This document shows positions 60,725 to 64,000 of a DNA stretch of 64,000 bases, piece after piece. The notes beneath the pieces were generated by a model. The model had not been told where the DNA came from, ran no database searches, and was given only the letters and a program-made list of their open reading frames with translations. The stretch covers positions 26,765-90,764 of the forward strand of contig CACBBI010000002.1 of NCBI GenBank assembly GCA_902537445.1, read 5' to 3'. A program made the translations under genes and the position numbers. Within the stretch, counting starts at the first letter, position 1, and every line of letters starts with the position of its first letter. This DNA is from an uncultured Prochlorococcus sp. GTDB lineage: Bacteria; Cyanobacteriota; Cyanobacteriia; PCC-6307; Cyanobiaceae.

Positions 60725-62671
60725 TTGACCAATTTTGAGCCGAAAAAATTAAAGAATATTTGGACTATTAAAGATAGTATTTCGACTTATAACATAGACA
60801 AATGGGGAGATAAATATTTTTCTATAAATTCCAAAGGAAATATATCAGTAACTAAAGATATAAAATCTGAAAATAAAATTGATCTTTTTAAGCTTGCTAA
60901 AGAACTTAAGAGTAGAGAAATAAATCCTCCATTAATCATAAGATTTAATGATATCTTGAAAGATCGAATAAATGCATTACATGACTCTTTTTTAAAAGCA
61001 ATAAAAACCTATAAATATAAGAATATTTATCAAGGCGTTTTTCCTGTCAAATGTAATCAACAGAAAAATGTCCTAGAAAAGATAATAGAGTTTGGTAGCC
61101 AATGGAATTTTGGTTTAGAAGTAGGAAGTAAATCAGAACTATTAATTGGCCTTGCACTTCTTGAAAACCAAAATTCATTATTAATATGCAACGGATATAA
61201 AGATAAAAAATATATTGAGATTGCTACTTTGGCCAGAAAACTCGGCAAAAATCCAATAATAGTTATTGAACAAAGAGATGAGGTAAAAAGAATAATTCAA
61301 GCAGTTCAAGAACTTAACGCGACTCCATTAATAGGAATTAGAGCAAAGTTATCAAGTAAAAGTAGTGGTAGGTGGGGAAAATCTATTGGAGACAATTCCA
61401 AATTTGGATTATCAATCCCAGAAATTATGTTGACAATAAAAGAACTAAAAGAAGCAAATCTTATCAACGAAATGAAATTGCTCCATTTTCATATAGGCAG
61501 TCAAATAAGTGATATTGCTGTGATCAAAGACGCATTACAAGAAGCGAGTCAAATATATGTTGAACTATGCAAACTAGGAGCCCCAATGCAATATATCGAC
61601 GTTGGGGGAGGATTAGGAATAGATTTTGATGGAACTAAAACCTCCTCCAATACCTCTACAAATTATTCTCTTCAAAATTATGCTAACGATGTAATTGCAA
61701 CTATTAAGGATTCATGTGAATTAAATAATATCAAGCATCCAATCATAATCTCAGAAAGTGGAAGAGCAATAATTAGTCATTGTTCAGTTTTAATTTTTAA
61801 TGTCTTAGGAACAAGCCATGTCAGTTCCAAACTACAAATTTTTGATAAAAAAAATCAACAATTAATAATTTCAAATTTACTTGAAACTTTCAATGAATTA
61901 AAAAAACTTAAAAATAAAAAAATTAATTTATCTCAAATAATTGAACTTTGGAATGATGCAAAAAAGTTTAAAGAAGATTGCTTAGTCGCTTTTAGGTTAG
62001 GATTTTTAAGTTTGGAAGAAAGAGCTTATGCAGAAGAACTTACTTGGGCTTGCGCAAAAGAAATTTCTAATAACCTGAATAATGATGAAATCAATCACCC
62101 TGATTTATCTGAAATTACAGAAACTCTTGCATCAACTTATTATGCAAATTTATCTATCTTTAAATCTATTCCCGATAGCTGGGCAATCAATCAGATTTTT
62201 CCAGTAGTACCAATACATAGGCACTTAGAGGAGCCTTTCTGCAAAGGCAACTTTGCAGATTTAACTTGTGATTCAGATGGGAAACTAAATAATTTTATTG
62301 ATGATGGAAAAATTAAATCATTACTAAATTTACATAAGCCAGAGGAAGATAAAGATTATCTAATTGGAATTTTTATGACTGGAGCCTATCAAGAAGCATT
62401 AGGAAACTTGCACAATTTATTTGGCAGTACAAACGTTGTTCATATAGATATAAATCAAGATAATTCATATAAAGTCAAAAATATTATTAAAGAGGAAAGT
62501 AAATCTGAAATTTTGCAATTATTAGATTACAGTTCAGCTTCTTTGGTTGAATCTATAAGAATTAATACTGAATCAGCAATTGATAAAAAAAAATTAACTA
62601 TTGAAGAAGCAAGGAAATTAATGGATCAAATCGAAATTAGTCTCAGAAAGAGTAGTTATTTATCAGAATGA
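60725..62671 (+). CDS. speA: Biosynthetic arginine decarboxylase
   Basis: The 648-residue PLP enzyme makes agmatine from arginine, the first step of polyamine synthesis. It has [21 protein letters not shown] with the PLP lysine (KCNQ), the [13 protein letters not shown] motif, [15 protein letters not shown], the [15 protein letters not shown] segment and the late [22 protein letters not shown]. The start is a TTG at 60725. The 3' end overlaps the convergent alaS by 16 bp. Confidence 0.95.
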   Translation: MTNFEPKKLKNIWTIKDSISTYNIDKWGDKYFSINSKGNISVTKDIKSENKIDLFKLAKELKSREINPPLIIRFNDILKDRINALHDSFLKAIKTYKYKNIYQGVFPVKCNQQKNVLEKIIEFGSQWNFGLEVGSKSELLIGLALLENQNSLLICNGYKDKKYIEIATLARKLGKNPIIVIEQRDEVKRIIQAVQELNATPLIGIRAKLSSKSSGRWGKSIGDNSKFGLSIPEIMLTIKELKEANLINEMKLLHFHIGSQISDIAVIKDALQEASQIYVELCKLGAPMQYIDVGGGLGIDFDGTKTSSNTSTNYSLQNYANDVIATIKDSCELNNIKHPIIISESGRAIISHCSVLIFNVLGTSHVSSKLQIFDKKNQQLIISNLLETFNELKKLKNKKINLSQIIELWNDAKKFKEDCLVAFRLGFLSLEERAYAEELTWACAKEISNNLNNDEINHPDLSEITETLASTYYANLSIFKSIPDSWAINQIFPVVPIHRHLEEPFCKGNFADLTCDSDGKLNNFIDDGKIKSLLNLHKPEEDKDYLIGIFMTGAYQEALGNLHNLFGSTNVVHIDINQDNSYKVKNIIKEESKSEILQLLDYSSASLVESIRINTESAIDKKKLTIEEARKLMDQIEISLRKSSYLSE

Positions 62672-64000
62672 CTATCTAATTTTTTTTGCAAATAATTTTT
62701 AGCATAATCTAGAGCATCACTTAACTTATCAATATCTTTAGCACCTGCTTGAGCAAAGTTAGGCTTTCCTCCTCCTCCTCCCGAACAAATTCTTGCAATC
62801 TCATTAATTAATTTACCTGCATGCAATCCTATTTTTACTGCATCATCACCTAAAGAAACTACAAATAACAACTTTCTATTTTCTGGATTTGGAATTCCCC
62901 CAAGAATCACTATTGCTTTATTTCCTAAATGAGAAGTTAAATTAAGTGCTGCAGATTGCAAAGAATTCCCATCTAATCCATCAATCTGATTTACCAAAAT
63001 TGAAAAAGAATTTACTATTTCTGCGGATGATTTTATAGAAGAGTATTTAAAATATGCAATTTCATCTTTCATTTTTTGTATCTCTTTATTCTTATTAATA
63101 AGCTCTGCTTGCAAATTTTTAACCCTTTCACAAAGTTGATTAGGATTTGCTTTTAACAAATCAATTAGTTGATTTACTAAAGAATTCCTATCACTGAAGT
63201 AGTCTAATGCTGATTGGCCTGATAATGCTTCGATTCTTCTGACTCCAGCTGAGATTCCTTCCTCACTAATTATTTTGAAAGAACCTAATTCGGATGTAGT
63301 TTTAACATGTGTGCCTCCACAAAGTTCCATTGAAACTCCTGGTACATTAACAACTCGCACTTCATTATCATATTTTTCTCCAAACATGGCGACTGCGCCC
63401 TTTTTAAGAGCCTCACTCTTAGACATATTTTTTATTTCTAGGGCATGATTTTCTATAATCCAAGAGTTAACTAGATTCTCAATCTTAGAAATTTGATCTT
63501 TAGAAATAGGATTAGAGGAATTAAAGTCAAATCGTAATTTATTAAAGGCTACTAATGAACCTTTTTGTCCAACGCTTTCATTCACAACTGATTTAAGTGC
63601 AGATTGTAATAAATGAGTAGCTGTATGATTTGCAGCAGCCTTAGCTCTATTAGAGGAGCTAACATTAGTCTTTACTTTTTGTCCAATAGTTAATATTCCT
63701 TTTTTGATGGTTCCATAATGTAAAAAAACATTTTTCTTTCGCATAACATTATCAACCAAGACCTCTACATCTTTTGAAAATATTGTTCCAATATCACCAA
63801 CTTGCCCGCCAGATTCTCCATAAAAAGTTGTCTGATCAAGAACAATTAAAACTTTCTGACCTTCACTTGCTTGCTTAACTAATGTGGAATCCAAGAATAT
63901 ACCCTTTATTTCGGCTTCCGAAAGGAGTGAATCATAACCATTAAAAACAGTTTTGTTAAAAAGATCTATTTCTCGCTCTAATGATCCCTCTAATGTCAAA
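62656..64000 (-). CDS. alaS: Alanyl-tRNA synthetase, partial (C-terminal part)
   Basis: The frame continues past the right edge, so only about 447 C-terminal residues are seen. The editing domain has [16 protein letters not shown] (HxxxH) and [14 protein letters not shown] (C-x-G-G-T-H), and the C-Ala tail shows [42 protein letters not shown], all standard for AlaRS. The catalytic core lies outside the window. The enzyme charges tRNA-Ala and clears mischarged Ser/Gly. It overlaps speA by 16 bp at the 3' end. Confidence 0.96.
   Translation of the reverse strand, partial: LTLEGSLEREIDLFNKTVFNGYDSLLSEAEIKGIFLDSTLVKQASEGQKVLIVLDQTTFYGESGGQVGDIGTIFSKDVEVLVDNVMRKKNVFLHYGTIKKGILTIGQKVKTNVSSSNRAKAAANHTATHLLQSALKSVVNESVGQKGSLVAFNKLRFDFNSSNPISKDQISKIENLVNSWIIENHALEIKNMSKSEALKKGAVAMFGEKYDNEVRVVNVPGVSMELCGGTHVKTTSELGSFKIISEEGISAGVRRIEALSGQSALDYFSDRNSLVNQLIDLLKANPNQLCERVKNLQAELINKNKEIQKMKDEIAYFKYSSIKSSAEIVNSFSILVNQIDGLDGNSLQSAALNLTSHLGNKAIVILGGIPNPENRKLLFVVSLGDDAVKIGLHAGKLINEIARICSGGGGGKPNFAQAGAKDIDKLSDALDYAKNYLQKKLDSHSDK

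Noticed and set aside
1-64000. CRISPR arrays, IS elements, prophage or a toxin-antitoxin pair
   Set aside because: No direct-repeat arrays, transposases, integrases or toxin genes were seen. The ribbon-helix-helix gene has no adjacent toxin candidate.

Overview
The window reads as a stretch of the streamlined chromosome of a high-light-adapted Prochlorococcus (marine picocyanobacterium). This is an inference from several observations together: very A+T-rich sequence with mostly short intergenic gaps, cyanobacterial photosynthesis genes (petL, psbX, two high-light-inducible proteins, ycf66), and a circularly permuted tmRNA gene whose tag reads ANKIVSFSRQTAPVAA. Many small proteins are recognisably cyanobacterial families of unknown function. 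I see no prophage, insertion sequence, CRISPR array or obvious genomic island. Nearly everything looks like core genome.

Layout. 1-7.2 kb: a RibD-like reductase (cut by the left edge), a DUF482/GNAT-like protein, a DUF4346 protein, petL, rimO, a VKOR-thioredoxin fusion, nadB and a membrane protein. 7.4-16.5 kb: a cyanobacterial radical SAM/PDZ protein broken by a one-base frame change at an A6 run, a TolC-like protein, an inositol-monophosphatase-family enzyme, a YihY protein, a small Hli gene, DUF proteins, an HtrA protease, a 47-residue twin-CX3C protein and an ABC-F ATPase. 16.5-23 kb: a Nif11-like short protein, a divergent pair with a ribbon-helix-helix regulator and a likely operator, an ion-transport operon (SLC13 permease, TrkH, TrkA-like) and a type II NADH dehydrogenase. 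23-30.5 kb: cysH, coaX, a peroxiredoxin, a phosphopantetheinyl transferase, rarA, pgm and a DUF4912 protein. 30.5-35.3 kb: the sufBCDS operon for Fe-S assembly. 35.3-44 kb: an S9 peptidase, def, a HIT protein, an SbmA/ABCD-type ABC transporter, an extended Hli, ycf66, psbX, a YggT protein and accC. 44-53.3 kb: tRNA-Leu (anticodon AAG), an LpxB-like protein, a PRC-barrel protein, smc, a YqjD/YqjE-like pair, an RlmL-like methyltransferase and the permuted ssrA. 53.4-64 kb: a frame-disrupted aldo/keto reductase, an orphan ParA-like ATPase, argJ, coaE, gatB, thiO, ndk, speA and alaS (cut by the right edge).

Together these genes cover housekeeping functions: cofactor synthesis (NAD, CoA, Fe-S, thiamine, possibly riboflavin), sulfate assimilation, translation quality control, ion homeostasis and photosystem upkeep. 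Convergent neighbours repeatedly overlap at their 3' ends by 4-23 bp, which fits a genome under strong size reduction.

The observations most worth following up are these: the two homopolymer frame disruptions, one lying exactly on a correctly phased A_AAA_AAC slippery heptamer; the permuted ssrA with only about 6 nt between its two acceptor strands; the tRNA-Leu with an apparent A34 anticodon; the inverted repeat between the ribbon-helix-helix gene and its divergent neighbour; the absence of sufR from the suf locus; and several tiny genes absent from the ORF track (petL, hli, the twin-CX3C protein, and 45-, 50-, 56- and 58-residue proteins). All calls were made by eye, without database searches.
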